Assembly (NCBI GenBank): GCA_963808315.1
Contig: CAWEFK010000024.1
Span: 496,001 to 560,000 of the forward strand
Direction of reading: 5' to 3'
Length of the DNA stretch: 64,000 nucleotides
Origin: Palsa-504 sp963808315
GTDB lineage: Bacteria; Actinomycetota; Actinomycetes; Streptosporangiales; Streptosporangiaceae
Below the pieces are notes generated by a model. That model was not told the DNA's origin. It made no database searches and was given only the letters and a program-made list of their open reading frames with translations. Positions 10,902 through 21,813 of the stretch are shown piece by piece (position 1 is the stretch's first letter; every line of letters begins with the position of its first letter). Made by a program: the position numbers and the translations under genes.

Positions 10902-11885
10902 TCAGGTTCTCTCCCTGCTACTTCCAGGAGGGCGGCAGACTCCACCCGCGCAATAGCCCGCCGCTGTCGCCAGAAGGCCAACAACAATCGTTACCGAACG
11001 TGCCACGCCCCATAGGTCGCCACCAGCACTGTCGTGGAGGCCGTTCCAGATTCCTCGCGGCAGTACTCGCAAAACGTAGTTACGCTCTGTGCTCAGCGCC
11101 TTTGAACGACCCACTCGTCGTGAAACCTCGGCCTTCGAGATGCCTTCAGCCCAGCAACGTCTGACAAAATAACCAAAAGATGCGCGATGCTGCGCCAGGT
11201 GGTGCTCGACTTGAGACGAGGGTTCATAAAGGATGATTGCGTCAGGATTTGCTTGCGTCAGCCGAATAGAGAATTCGGTTTCCTCGCAGCCAAAAAGTTG
11301 CTCCCTGATCCGGCCCAACTGCTCTGCAAATCCGCCCACATGCTCGAACGCAGTTTTCCTGAACGACATGTTGGCGCCGACAAGGTTCCGAACCTGACGT
11401 TGGCCAGATGATAGTCCGCGATGGCTGCATCCCACGACCCAGAGATATTCCTCAGGAAACCATTCTGGTTGACCGCTAAGCCAGTGCGGTTTGGCAAAGC
11501 CTCCGACACCATAGACGCACTTATCGGCGTAAGGCGCGCGAAGAGCGTCGAGCCAGCCTTCAAGCGGAATAGCGTCGTCATCAAGAAAAACTATTATCGA
11601 TCCATGTGCCTCATCGAGAGCTGTGTTTCTTGCGCCGGAAAGCCCTCGGTTGTGACGATTAGGGAAGACCGTAAAATCACCGAGATAGTCGCGGCATCGA
11701 GCCAGAAGCGCATCATTATGGTCGATAATTACTATCAGCTCATCATCGCCGTTAATTTGATCTAGTGCTACGTCGATTGCACGCCGCAATGTCACCCAGC
11801 GGTCTCTTGTATACGCGCAGACAACCACCGTTACTGAATTGGCGAGATTTTGTTCGGCACTTACGTCATCTTGGCTTTCAAGCAT
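10902..11885 (-). CDS. GT2-family glycosyltransferase
   Basis: An inverting GT-A enzyme, intact in one frame. VTVVVCAYTRDRWVTLRRAI is the first strand and helix, RGLSGARNTALDEAHGSIIVFLDDDAIP carries the DDD metal site, and GANMSFRKTAF and CEETEFSIRL fit the acceptor/catalytic region. The start MLESQDD at 11885 follows GAGGAAC at about 8 nt; the open frame extends upstream to 12080, but those 65 residues look non-coding. First gene of the minus-strand operon leading through a GT4 and a flippase to the GT4 at 7028. C-terminal hydrophobic patch (residues about 295-315) may touch the membrane. Confidence 0.9.
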   Translation of the reverse strand: MLESQDDVSAEQNLANSVTVVVCAYTRDRWVTLRRAIDVALDQINGDDELIVIIDHNDALLARCRDYLGDFTVFPNRHNRGLSGARNTALDEAHGSIIVFLDDDAIPLEGWLDALRAPYADKCVYGVGGFAKPHWLSGQPEWFPEEYLWVVGCSHRGLSSGQRQVRNLVGANMSFRKTAFEHVGGFAEQLGRIREQLFGCEETEFSIRLTQANPDAIILYEPSSQVEHHLAQHRASFGYFVRRCWAEGISKAEVSRRVGRSKALSTERNYVLRVLPRGIWNGLHDSAGGDLWGVARSVTIVVGLLATAAGYCAGGVCRPPGSSRERT

Positions 11886-12595
11886 TCGCGAGTTCCTCAA
11901 AGCACACCACCCCGGCGAACGAGGTTCCGATGGCGAGGTGGCCACTCCTGACGTGGGCCTGATTGCCTGACACCCAGCATGCGTACCAGGACCCAAGCAC
12001 GATTCCGAGCTGACGTTCAGCGCGGAAACAAAACCGGACACCCAGGGCAACGGGTCTCCGCGGACCGACTTTAGCGTCATGGACTCCCCCCACGTTCCGC
12101 AGCCGTCGCTAGAACCTCATCCCGTACCGATGCTGAGTCGATGATATGTAACAGGCAGGACTCAACTCGCTGGCGCGTCGGTCGGCGAGCTCGACTACGA
12201 GTCCACCGGAGTTGACCGGCCTGCCCGCGGGGTGGGTTATGTGCCTGTTGCAAGACGACAGCATCCAAGTAGGGCGGGGATCTTAAGCGTCGCGAAGGGC
12301 TGACGTCATGGTCAAGCCGACATTTCTGTTCAAGGATCCTCCGCTGTCGTTATGAGGCTACGATTCTGGCACTGCGGTGGTGACTGCGACACGCCGCGTC
12401 GCTGATGCGGCACTGAGCGTTTCTAGATGTGAACCCAGCGAACCTTAGCTACTAGCTTGCCAGGTTACCTAGGGCTTGTCCTGAGTCTGGCGAAAGTCGA
12501 GGGGTGGCTCGAGGTATTCTGGCCTCTTGATAGCGCTTGGGCGGATTCGCGAAGGGCCGCGGCAGCCGGGAACCAAGGACGGAGAGCCGGTCAGG
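11886..12595. other. 710-bp stretch without a clear gene
   Basis: This lies between the stop of the first GH26 gene and the GT2 start. Short minus-strand frames (12093-11878 and 12268-12077) exist; the first overlaps the GT2 start and has a P-R-R-P-V-A-L-G-V segment that vaguely recalls the C-terminus of chain-length determinants, too weakly to annotate. The stretch presumably contains the promoter of the GT2-GT4-flippase-GT4 operon, but no convincing -35/-10 pair stood out. Confidence 0.45.
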
Positions 12596-13657
12596 TCATA
12601 AGTTCGTCGGCGCTAGCTCCTCCGCTGCTGGGGGTCGCACGTACGCTTTGGCGTCCTGGCGGAGCGCGTTGAAGGCCTCCGGGCTGGTGATGCGCCAGGT
12701 CCGGCCCTGCGTGTTCTCGTCGAACCAGACGAATCCCATGAGTCCGTAGGAACGAATACCTGAGAACAGGTCATTGATCTTCGCCGCCTGGCCTGCGGCG
12801 GGGTCCACGCCCGTTTCCGCGATAATTATCGGGTCGCTGGTCAGTTTAGCACGGCGACGATCGTAGGGCCGTACACCTGTGCGAAATTTTGTGACGGCAA
12901 GTAATAATAGCCGTCGATTCCCACCCAATTCACGTAGGAGCTGCCCGGCCACCAGGGAGTGGGATTGGGAATCGGAACGTTGTTATCGATGATGTTCACT
13001 GTCCATAGCCACGTAACATTATTGGCACCCGCCGCCCGGAATACCGTGACCATGTGCCGCCAGGCGTCCACGAAAACCTCCGGCGAGGTGTGCTGGTTCC
13101 CCCATGGGTACCAGTTGCCGTTCATCTCATGGCCGAAGGAGATAACTACCTGGGCGCCGGACGTCTTGACCGCGACCGCGTAAGACCGCAAATAGGCGTC
13201 GTAACGTCCAGTGGCAATTTGCGCTAGCGAAACATTCTCCGGGTCGATCTGTACGACTGTTTTAGCGCCATGCTTCGCGGCTGATGTTGCGAAACTGACC
13301 TGGAATGGCTCAAGCCAGCGACTGTAATAGGATACGAGGTTCGGTTGCCTGCCGATAGCCTGCGCGAACTGGTTCACGCTCGGCGTATGTGCTGGGGGCG
13401 TCGGGCTGGTACACGCCGAGATAGCGTACTGACTGCACCGGATGAATTGATTTATTTACCCATGGCTTGATCACGATGAGTGCGACGCCGGCGCCGAGGA
13501 TCACCACCGCGCAGGTTATGGAAGGCGACATACTTCTTGGTCTTGCCCTCTGGCGGGTGGCCGACCGCGTGGCTGACCTGGTGGTAGAGGACGATGTCAT
13601 GCCACAGCTCCTATCATGCGCCGGCGAGGAATTGGCCTCAAGCAGTCGATTGGTCAC
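12596..13657 (-). CDS. Membrane-anchored GH26 glycoside hydrolase, copy 1 (frameshifted)
   Basis: GH26 enzymes are retaining endo-beta-mannanases and related beta-1,4/1,3-glycanases. A short cytoplasmic tail and one N-terminal helix (CAVVILGAGVALIVI) precede the catalytic domain, so it should act outside the membrane. The acid/base Glu sits in VVISFGHEMNGNWYPWG and the nucleophile Glu in IIIAETGVDP; WWPGSSYVNWVGIDGYYYLP and GFVWFDENTQ complete the GH26 pattern. Breaks lie near 13320-13380 and 12850-12950. GTG 13657 overlaps the upstream stop as GTGA with AGGAG 9 nt before; ATG 13600, also with AGGAG, is an alternative. Last gene of module 1. Confidence 0.85.
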
Positions 13658-14676
13658 GATGCATCACTCCTGTACGTCTCGGCGTAATGGCGGAACGCGG
13701 CGATCGCCGCCGGGGTGCTGAGGCGCCAGTCCACTTTGTCGACAGAGTCGAACCACACGAAGCCAAGCAGGCCGTAGAGACGTATTCCGGCGAACAAGTT
13801 GGCAATCTTGGCCGGCTGGGCTGGCGGCTGGCGTTGCGGATGTCTCGGTGATCAGTATCGGATCGTGGGTAAGCGCCCGCACATAAACAATGGTCGGCCC
13901 GAACACGGAGGCGAACACGGAGGATGGGCTGGTGTAGTAGCCGTCAATTCCCACCCAGTTCACGTACGAGCTGCCGGGCCACCAAGGGCCAGGGGAGGGA
14001 ACCCCAGTTTTGCTTGATGAATAGTGTTGATCGTCCACAGCCAGGTCACATTCCGGGCTTTTTGTGCCCGGAAAACGTTTACAATGTGCCGCCACGCGGC
14101 CACGAAGACTGCTGGGGATGTGTGTTTGTAGCCCCAGGTGTACCAGTTGCCGTTCATCTCATGCCCGAAGCTCAGGATGACTGGGTGCCCGTATGCGCGG
14201 ACGGCCTCGGCATAGGTTTTCAGGTATGTGTCGTACTTGCCGGAAGCGACCGCGGCGACGCTGGCATGGGTCGGATTCATCTGCACGAGCAGCACCGCAC
14301 CTTCACGGGCGGCGGTCGCGGCGAAGCCAGCCTGAAAGGGTTCCAGCCATCCGCTGTAGTAGACGACCATGTTCGGCTTTACCCGGGTGAGCGGTCGTGA
14401 ATGTGGTCACCGCGGCATACGATGCTGGGGAGTCGTGAGTGTAGAGGCCGATTACCGGGCCGGTAGCGGTGGGAAGACGGCTGCCTTGGGATGCGAGGAT
14501 GTGGCTCGGCGTCGGGTGTCCCGCGATGTATAGCAGCGAAGAGGCAAGGATGATCGCCGCCACACCCGCAGTGATAATTATTGCCGCCGGTCTCGTCGCG
14601 GTGATGGCCTTGCGCGAGGCGAGATTTCGTCTGGTGGATCTTGACGATGCCGTCCCAAGCGCTGAGTGTCAGTCAA
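13654..14676 (-). CDS. Membrane-anchored GH26 glycoside hydrolase, copy 2 (frameshifted)
   Basis: Same layout as copy 1: an N-terminal helix (VAAIILASSLLYIAG), then a GH26 domain with acid/base Glu in VILSFGHEMNGNWYTWGYKH, WWPGSSYVNWVGIDGYY, and nucleophile Glu in ILITETSA. The domain is spread over three frames with breaks near 14590-14640, 14350, 14000-14090 and 13800. Reading the last frame gives AFRHYAETYRSDAS and a TGA at 13654-13656. The start TTG 14676 has GGAGG 10 nt upstream and is the best candidate, 65 nt after the stop of copy 3. Confidence 0.8.
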
Positions 14677-14740
14677 AACCTTGTGGCCTCCTGCCCCCCG
14701 TGACGAATTTGCCCGCAGTGCGCTCAGGTGAGCGACTCGT

Positions 14741-15814
14741 TCATGACCCTGGCCTGTGATATGTGCTGGCGCCCTTACGGAACGCGGCGAAGGCTGCGGG
14801 AGTGCTGATGCCGAATTGCTGGCCCACTGGTGTTCGCGGAGTTGAACCATACGAATCCGAGCAGTCCGTAGGAGCGGATGCCTGCGAACAGGTCGTTGAT
14901 CTTCGCGGGCTGGTTGGCCGTCTGGCACCGCGCCCGTCTCGGCGATCAGGATTGGGTCGCTGGTCAGTGCGCGCACGACGCTGATGGTCGGCCCGAACAA
15001 AGGAGCGAATTGCCACGAGGGCTTGAGATAGTAGCCGTCAATCCCGACCCAGGTCACATACGAGCTGCCGGGCCACCACGCATTCGGGCTGGTCTATATT
15101 GCCGGCTCGCCCGTCGTTGATGATGTTGACGGTCCACAGCCAGGTGACGTTCCGGGCCCCTAGGGCACGGAAAAGGTTGACGATGTGGCGCCAGGCGGCG
15201 ACGAAAACTGCTGGGGATGTGTGCTTGTAACCCCAGGAGGACCAGTCGCCGTTCATCTCGTGCCCGAAGCTCAAGATGACCGGGTGCTTGTAGGCGCGGA
15301 CGGCTTCGGCGTAGGAGCTTAGGTAGGCGTCGTACCGTCCGGATGCGATCTGGGCGATGCTGATCGGGCCCTTGGGCTGGTCTGGGTTCATTTGCACGAG
15401 CGGCACCGCGCCGTGGTCGGCTGCGGTATCAGCGAAACTCGTCGGGAAAGGGAACGAACCAGCCGCTGTAGTACATGACCAGATCGGGCTGTGCGCCGGT
15501 CTGGCTTCGCGAACGCCGTCACCGGGGTATAGGAGGCAGGTGCCCCCTTCGCGAACACCCCTAGGTACGAGGCAGATGCGGGCGGCAGGTTGACCGGCAG
15601 CGGCCCGGTGGAACCCGCGGAATTGTTGTAGAGGCTGATGCCAAGCGCGATCGCGGCCACTGCGAGGAGGGCTCCGACGGTGGTGACGAAACGCCGGCGC
15701 CTCCGCGGCTCGCGACCGCGGCGAGGACTTATGGAATTGCCCGCCGCGTGATCCGGTCTGTGGTTGCGGCGCCAAGCCAACGGTCTCCTCTTGGTGATCG
15801 GGCGGGCGTCTCAT
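14741..15814 (-). CDS. Membrane-anchored GH26 glycoside hydrolase, copy 3 (frameshifted)
   Basis: A basic cytoplasmic tail (REPRRRRRF) and helix (VTTVGALLAVAAIALGISL) lead into a GH26 domain: acid/base Glu in VILSFGHEMNGDWSSWGYKH, TWVGIDGYY, and nucleophile Glu in ILIAETGAVP. Frames change near 15470, 15090, 14930 and 14830. ATG 15814 overlaps the stop of the upstream GT2 as ATGA; TTG 15780 with AGAGGAG 5-6 nt before lies in the frame of the anchor helix and may be the true start. Translational coupling to the synthase gene suggests the hydrolase is made in step with it. Confidence 0.8.
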
Positions 15815-17392
15815 AGTGCTACCTCCGCAGTCTTGTCATCGCGGCGATTCCAGATTCCCTTACTAGGAGTCATCAGCGGTGCCAGCATGTAAAGCTGCAC
15901 GCCAGCCAGGACCTCCGTCGCCCAGTACGGACGCCAGCCGTACTGATGCACCCGGAGCGCTAGGCCCAGCCAGAGCAGCAGCTGAACTACTGCGATCCAG
16001 CTGCACAGGATCCGGTTCACGGTAATGGGCACCCGGCCTCGCTCCGGCGAAGCGCCGGTGGGTACCCACTCGGCGACACGTCCGTGGAGCGCGTACCAGA
16101 CCGAGTACAGGTGACAGCACGAGTTGATCATGCATACCCGGTAGATCGTCGGTCGCCAGCCGCGGCTCAGCATCGGGAACACGAAGAGCGTCGCTGCGAG
16201 GGCCGGCAAGAGCGGCAGGTAATTGTGCGGGTAGATGCGGCCGGGGTAAAACCAGATCATCGTCAGGGTCGGGAACGGCCCGGTGAGCAGCAGGGCAGCC
16301 GATGACATGTAATAGAGGAACGCGGCCCAGAAGGCAGCCCGTTGCTGCCACGTATACGGTGCTTCCCGGAAATGTTTGTCGATCATGAGCAACATCGAGG
16401 ACCGGCACCAGCGAGCCTGCTGATTGGCCAAGGACGCGAAGTCGGTTGGTGCTACGCCCTTGGCCAGGCACAGGGGGAGGTAGCGCGTTTCGTAGCCAGC
16501 CCACGCCAGCTTCACTCCGGAGTGGACGTCTTCGCCGATCGGCACCTGCGCGAAGCCGCCCGCGGCCGCGACGGCCGTGCGGCGGTACACCAGATTCGTG
16601 CCCGCGCAGATCGCCGCCTTATAGCGGTCCCGGGCAGGCTGGATGAACCGGAAGAAGATCTCCTGCAGGGTCCCCGCGTAACGTTGAATGTAGGACAGTG
16701 ACCGGTTGCTGACCTCGTAATACTGGGCGGTCTGGACGATGCCGACCTTAGGGTCGCAGAAGTAGGGCATGGTCTCGTAGAGAAACTCCGGGCGAACCGC
16801 GAAATCTGCGTCGATGACCGCGATGAAATCTCCGCTGCTGATGTCTAGGGCGTGGGTGAGGTTGCCGGCCTTCTTCATCTCACCCGGGTGGGGACGCACG
16901 ACGTACCGGAAGTCGTACCGGTCCGCCAGGCTGCGTACTGGTTCCCGGGCGGAATCATCGAGCACGTAGACGATCATCGGGTCCGGTCCAGTTCATCTTG
17001 CTCACGTGGTGGAAGGTGTTGTTCAGCAAGGCAACGGGCTCACCGCAACTGGGCAGGAACACGTCCACCGTCTCGCCATGCTCGCGGTAGCTGGCCACGG
17101 TGGCTTCGTGCTGTGGCCGGCTCAGCCTCGGTTTCCCCATGCGCAGCCAGAAATTGATAACGAGAGGCGGCACTATCACCATGAGCAATAGCCACATGAG
17201 CGGGGCGATAAGCCAGGCGCGCTCGGCCACATGGACGTACCCGTAGAGGACCCCGGCGGATGCTACGAGCAGCCAGGCGAACACCCAGCGACGCGGGCCG
17301 CCGAAGTATTTGTACTTTTCTTGATCGTCGGGTGCTTGCGGCAGGTAGATCTCTTCCCGTTGCCCGGTAACCGGAGGCTTAGTCACGAACAT
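15811..17392 (-). CDS. Processive GT2 (cellulose-synthase-like) membrane glycosyltransferase, module 1 (one frameshift)
   Basis: Predicted to polymerise and extrude a beta-linked polysaccharide. Two N-terminal helices (17330-17160) precede the GT-A domain carrying the family residues: Asp in YVLDDSA, DAD in VIDADFAVRPEF, E-D in IGEDVHSG (position of TED), and QQARWCR (QxxRW). Four or five C-terminal helices follow. No PilZ domain is visible, so c-di-GMP control as in BcsA is not indicated. One indel near 16955-16990 separates the N-terminal 140 residues. Its ATG (17390-17392) overlaps the GT-C stop, and its TGA overlaps the GH26 start, so the three genes form one translationally coupled operon. 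Confidence 0.9.
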
Positions 17393-18909
17393 GGTTCCCC
17401 CTGGATTGCCGGGCTAGCGTCGCCGCTCGTGAGGCCCAGATGGTGAACCGGCCAGCGCGCCCCAGCACGTAGTAGCCGCCCGCGTCACGCATATCCGCGG
17501 TGATCTTGGTGTCGGCAGCCGCGGTGTCACCGAAGTCCAAAATCACGAGCGAGAAGTAATGCCGGTCGATCGCGGCCGCGTAGGAGGGTGCCCCTGGAAG
17601 TGCGTCCTGATAGCGGAAGTAATAGGTACTCGACCACCGCGGCCAGGGAGCTTCGGCGCGAAGGTAATACGCCTCGACGTCGTAGTCTTCGGCCAGGTAG
17701 TTACCGGGGTGGGAGCGGATCGCCGAGCGGAGGGTGCTGACCACGCCGGCCGCGTTCGGCCAGACTTTGTACAGGGAAGCGGCCTGCCCCATCGAGCCGA
17801 ACAGCGTAGCGGCGGCGATCGGTAGCGCCATCACCGGCGCCCATCCCCGGCCTGGGTCGACTCTGCTCATGCGCGCCATCGCGTAGCCCGCGGCGATCGC
17901 GGCGAACCAGGCGCCGAACACCACGTGCTTTTGCAGGCTGACGGTCGTGTGCAGAACTGCCCTGCTCGGCCGGGGCCAGCAGGGCGGCGGCGGCCAGCAC
18001 GGCCGGCAGAAGTCTCCCGCGAACCTCCGTCCGGCTGGCCAGCACGGCGCCCAGAGCGGCGAGGACCAGAATCAGGCTCGTCCACACGTACGCACTGCTG
18101 AAGGACGGTCTCACGGGAACATCCGATTGCGGCCGGGTCAGGGTGCTGGCTCGTGATGCCCAGCCAGTAGCCGTCGCCACCGGCGACGACGGCTGCGACG
18201 ACCAGCGTGAGCCACGGGCCGAGCATCGCGAGCAGGGCCGCCAGCCATGCACGTCCTCGTGTGCTGGCGCCAGACGGCCAAGGCCACGACCGCGAGCACG
18301 ACCGGCGTGAACAGGACGGTCGCGTACTTGACGGCGTCGGCGGCTGGCCAGGGTGACGCCAGCGGTGGCGAGAAGAGCGGTCCGCGTCCCGGACCGGCCG
18401 TCTGCGGATCGCACGCCCAGCCAGTGGCCAGGGCCAGCAGGAACAACGCCAGCGCGTCAAAGGTGGCCAAGGCGCCCAGGAATTGCGTCCCGGCGAGGGT
18501 GGCGAACAATCCCGCCGCCAGCAGCGCGGCCCGCTGGCCGTACAGCCGGCCGGCGGTGGCCCACAGCATGCTGGTGACCCCCAGCATGAAGCACAGCGAC
18601 AGGAGTCCGCGCGGCCGCCAGGCCGCCCACGCTGTCCGCGAGCGCGCCAAGCGGCGGATAGATCACCGGCGATCCGGAGAAGTAGGCGGGAAAGTTCGGG
18701 ATCGGCGTCTGGTGCAGCCACCGAGCCCATTCCAGGTGCCCAGCCCGCAAGTAGAGGGCCTCGTCCTGGAAAGCGGTGTTGGACCAGACGAGCCGAAGGG
18801 ACAGGGCGGCTTGGACGGCCAGGACTGCGTACAGCGGCCACCGGCGGGACGCCAGCCGGCGCAGCGCCGACAGCCTGGCTCGGTCTGAGATCACGGCGCG
18901 TGCGTCCAC
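17379..18909 (-). CDS. GT-C (GT39/GT83-like) polytopic membrane glycosyltransferase, module 1 (frameshifted)
   Basis: The N-terminus reads WPLYAVLAVQAALSLRLVW, then NTAFQDEALYLRAGHLEW; the acidic D-E after the first helix is the catalytic motif position of lipid-phosphosugar-dependent GT-C enzymes. FPAYFSGSPVIYPPLGALAD and then multiple helices follow in changing frames (breaks near 18600, 18450, 18150 and 17930). The C-terminal extracytoplasmic part has EDYDVEAYYL and FTIWASR. The GTG at 18909 is the first plausible start, with no strong ribosome site. It probably adds single sugars from a lipid carrier outside the membrane to the product of the adjoining GT2. Confidence 0.75.
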
Positions 18910-19314
18910 GGCCGTGTCCGGCCGAAGGCGGCTGGGTGACAGCCTCTGGCCGCCCGACGCTGACGCGACGCGGAGGTCCGAACGTCCCGGCGCCTCCCGG
19001 CGAGTACTGGCTGCCGATCACTCTCGGGCTGCAGCTGCCAGCGCTTCTGACTGCCATTGTGGAATGCATACTTTCAGTCGGCCACGGTGGTGAAAAAGGA
19101 TCCGGCAACAGGCCACATTGTCGATTGTCTACAAATCGCGTCTGCCGACGTCGGGAAGTACCACATGCACATTGGTCGTAACCCCCCAACTCGCCTAATG
19201 TAATGCTTACATTACGTAAAGTAGCTAAAGCCTCCTCTGTTAGGACTGCCGCCTACGAAAAGGTACAGTTCATGTCCCTTAGAAGCGTGCGGTTTGATAA
19301 TTTTTCCGGTCTGC
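18910..19314. other. Intergenic control region between module 2 and module 1
   Basis: About 400 bases between the stop of GH26 copy 4 and the start of the module 1 operon. It is markedly A+T-richer around 19080-19300 and carries the palindrome entered separately. No gene is credible here. It should hold the module 1 promoter, directed leftward. Confidence 0.55.
19196..19214. promoter_or_regulatory. 19-bp palindrome, possible operator of module 1
   Basis: TAATGTAA-TGC-TTACATTA is a perfect 8-3-8 inverted repeat in an A+T-rich patch about 290 bases upstream of the module 1 start codon. Its form suits a dimeric DNA-binding repressor. The regulator is not identified. Confidence 0.4.
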
Positions 19315-20279
19315 CTAACTCCCAGGAGGGCTAGGCGTGAGCTCATAGCGGGCGCCCAGCTGGAACGAGATCTCGGCCTGCAGGCTGTCTTCGAGCCGCC
19401 AGTCCTGATGGTTGATGCCGTGCCGCTGCTGGTCCTTGTCGAACCAGACCAGCCCGAGCGTCCTGTAGGCCGCCATCCCGCTGAACAGGTCCTGGATCTT
19501 CACGAACGGGTCGGCGTCGGGGCTGACGGCGGTCTCCGAGAGCAGGACCGGCTGACTGGTGAACGTCCTGACCTGTTCGATGGTCTTGCCGAAGACGCTG
19601 GCGAAGGTATCGGACGGGCGGTAGTAGTAGCCGTCGATACCGATCCAGGTGACGAACTCCGTGCCTGGCCACCATGAGGCGATCGGCCCGGTACCGGCTC
19701 TCATCCGCCTGGATGGTCCACAGCCAGGTGACGTTGTCGGCACCCTGCGCGCGGAACAGCGTCACGATATGCCGCCAGGCGGCCACGAACGTCGCTGGCG
19801 GGACGTGCCCGTATCCCCACGGTATACCAGGAGCGCATTCATCTCGTGCCCGAATCCGATAACGACGGCGCTGCGGAAGTTGCGGACGCTCTCGGCGTAC
19901 GAGCGCAGGTAATCGTCGTAGGTACCGTCGGCGATCGCGCCTGATCGAGGCGTCGGTCGGATCGATCTGCACGAAGGGGGTGACGCCGTGCTTGTGGATC
20001 ATCTCCGCGAATTGCGTGTTGAACGGCTCCGCCCAGCCGCTGTAATACCCGAGCAGATTCGGCTGCCTGCCCGCCGTCTGCGCGAAACTGGCAATCGAAC
20101 TGTAGGCAGGTGGCGCTCCTGGTTCGAAGACGCCCAGGTAGGAGGCCAGCTTGGGGGTCAGGGTGGCGTGCGCGGGGGGCGGTGGCGGTGAAGTATCTTG
20201 CCAGCAGCCGGCTGCCCGTGACCGCGACGGCGGCGACGGCGAGCGCGAGGGCCAGGATCATCACCAGGCGGGATCTCAT
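19315..20279 (-). CDS. Membrane-anchored GH26 glycoside hydrolase, copy 4 (frameshifted)
   Basis: The single GH26 of module 2. MRSRLVMILALALAVAAVAV is an N-terminal anchor or uncleaved signal. The acid/base region reads VIGFGHEMNA and continues, one base out, IPWGYGHVPPATFVAAWRHIV. After a further break near 19700-19740 come FVTWIGIDGYYYRPS and VLLSETAVSPDADPF with the nucleophile Glu, then LGLVWFDKDQQRHG. Other breaks lie near 20170, 20000 and 19830-19950. The ATG (20277-20279) overlaps the TGA of the GT2 (20276-20278) as ATGA, exactly as at the matching junction of module 1. Confidence 0.85.
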
Positions 20280-21811
20280 GCTGTTCTGCCTCCGGGGAAG
20301 ATGACGCGACCCACGATGGCGAGATTAAGCAAGCCGAAGAGCAACAGGATCGCGAACTGCCAGGAACTCAGCGTCACCGTCCGCCAGACTGGCCAGCGCC
20401 ACCCACAGCACCGCCACGCTGCCGCTCCACCAGGTGACGCCGATCCGGAATCGGCGCAGCGAGCTTCCCGGCGTCCGGGTCGGATGCCAGCTCATCGACT
20501 TGCCCCAGGCGCCATCCCAGATGGCGAACACGTGCGCCCAGCCGCGGGCGATGCTCAGCGGCCAGATACCCGAGCCCGTAGCGGGAACGATGCCAGAGCG
20601 GATAGAGGACGAACCCGGTGAACATCGCCGGGAGCAGGGCGACGAAGTTCCGCGGCCTGATGTGGCCGGGCAGGACGGCCAGCATGACGATGGGGATGAC
20701 CGGCCCGAAGAATGTCAGCAGGGCGGTGTAGGCGTAGTACATGAACCCGGAGATATAGGTAAGCCGGGCCGGGATCGGTCATGGGTATCGACCACAGCCG
20801 CCAGGAGAACACGATGCCGACGTTCCCTGAGCACCAGCGGTACTGCTGCCGCACGAAGGCGTCGAGATTGTCGGGGCAGATCCCGGTCGAGAGCAGGATC
20901 GGGATATAGACGATGGAATAGCCGCCCTCCGCACGTCAAGTCCGGTGTGCACGTCCTCGGCGTAGGGGATGAGCGTCGCCCCGCCGCAGGGCTCGAGCGC
21001 GGTTCGCCGGTAGAGCGCGGAGGTGCCGCAGCAGACGGCGGCATCTAGCCGGTTCCTGGCCACCTGGACCGTCCGGTAGAACACCTCCTGGATCGGGCCG
21101 GCCGATCTCTCGATCCATGTCTGCGCCGGGCTGCTCCTGAAGTACTGAGGAGTCTGCACGATCCCGATCTTGGGATCGTCCATGTAGGGCAGGGTCTCGG
21201 CCAGGAAGTCGCGGCGCACGGCGAAGTCCGCGTCCAGGATGACCAGGTATTCCGCGCTGGTCTGGGAGAAGGCGTAGCGCAGGTTGCCGGCCTTCTTGCC
21301 CGCGGGCCAGTCGGGCCGGTGGATATAGCGGAAGCCGAAGAGTTCGGCCATCGAGCGGGCTTCGTCCGGACGGTCCGTCATCAAGGACGTAGGCTCGCGC
21401 TTCGCCCGCGTAAGCCTCGATGAGATCCGTCACGGCGGTCCAGGTATTGCGGAGCAGCTCGATTGGTTCGCCGCAGATGGGCAGGTAGATGTCCACCCGC
21501 GGATAGGAAGTCCGGATGCCACGTCTGAATGCGGGCCTGGTGCGCTGGCCGAGGTCGAAACCGGCTCCGGCGAAATTCACCGGCAGGCTGGTCGCCTGAT
21601 AGATAACGTACGTGGCGGTAAAAAGCAGGAACGGCGACAGCGCCAGGTCATCTGCCCCGAACCTGAGTTGGCTGAAGATGAGGCAAGCCGAACCGAGGAA
21701 GATGACCGTCGTCAGGTAGAGCAGGTTCCGCTGGATGTAGGAGTATTTCTCCTGGTCGTCGGGGGGCGGCGGAACTGTCAGCTCACGTCGCTGATGCCGC
21801 CTGTCAGCCAT
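20276..21811 (-). CDS. Processive GT2 (cellulose-synthase-like) membrane glycosyltransferase, module 2 (frameshifted)
   Basis: Paralogue of the module 1 synthase. It starts MADRRHQRRELTVPPPPDDQEKY; the PDDQEKY motif just before the first helix occurs in both copies. Family residues are present: CGEPIELL, AYVLDDG, ILDADFAVRRDF, YAEDVHTG and RQQYRW. Breaks lie near 21385, 20930, 20770, 20560 and 20400; the C-terminal frame ends QFAILLLFGLLNLAIVG and stops in an ATGA overlap with GH26 copy 4. As given, the frame is open upstream into the GT-C gene with no stop between, so a fusion is possible. No ribosome site is visible before ATG 21811. Confidence 0.85.
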
Positions 21812-21813
21812 TG

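Noticed and set aside
12077..12268. 63-codon minus-strand frame as a gene
   Set aside because: No ribosome site, domain or conserved pattern; a resemblance to chain-length-determinant tails in the neighbouring frame is too weak to call.
18247..19189. Long overlapping frames on both strands over the GT-C gene
   Set aside because: Arg/Pro/Ala-rich shadows; the membrane-helix pattern only appears in the minus-strand GT-C frames.
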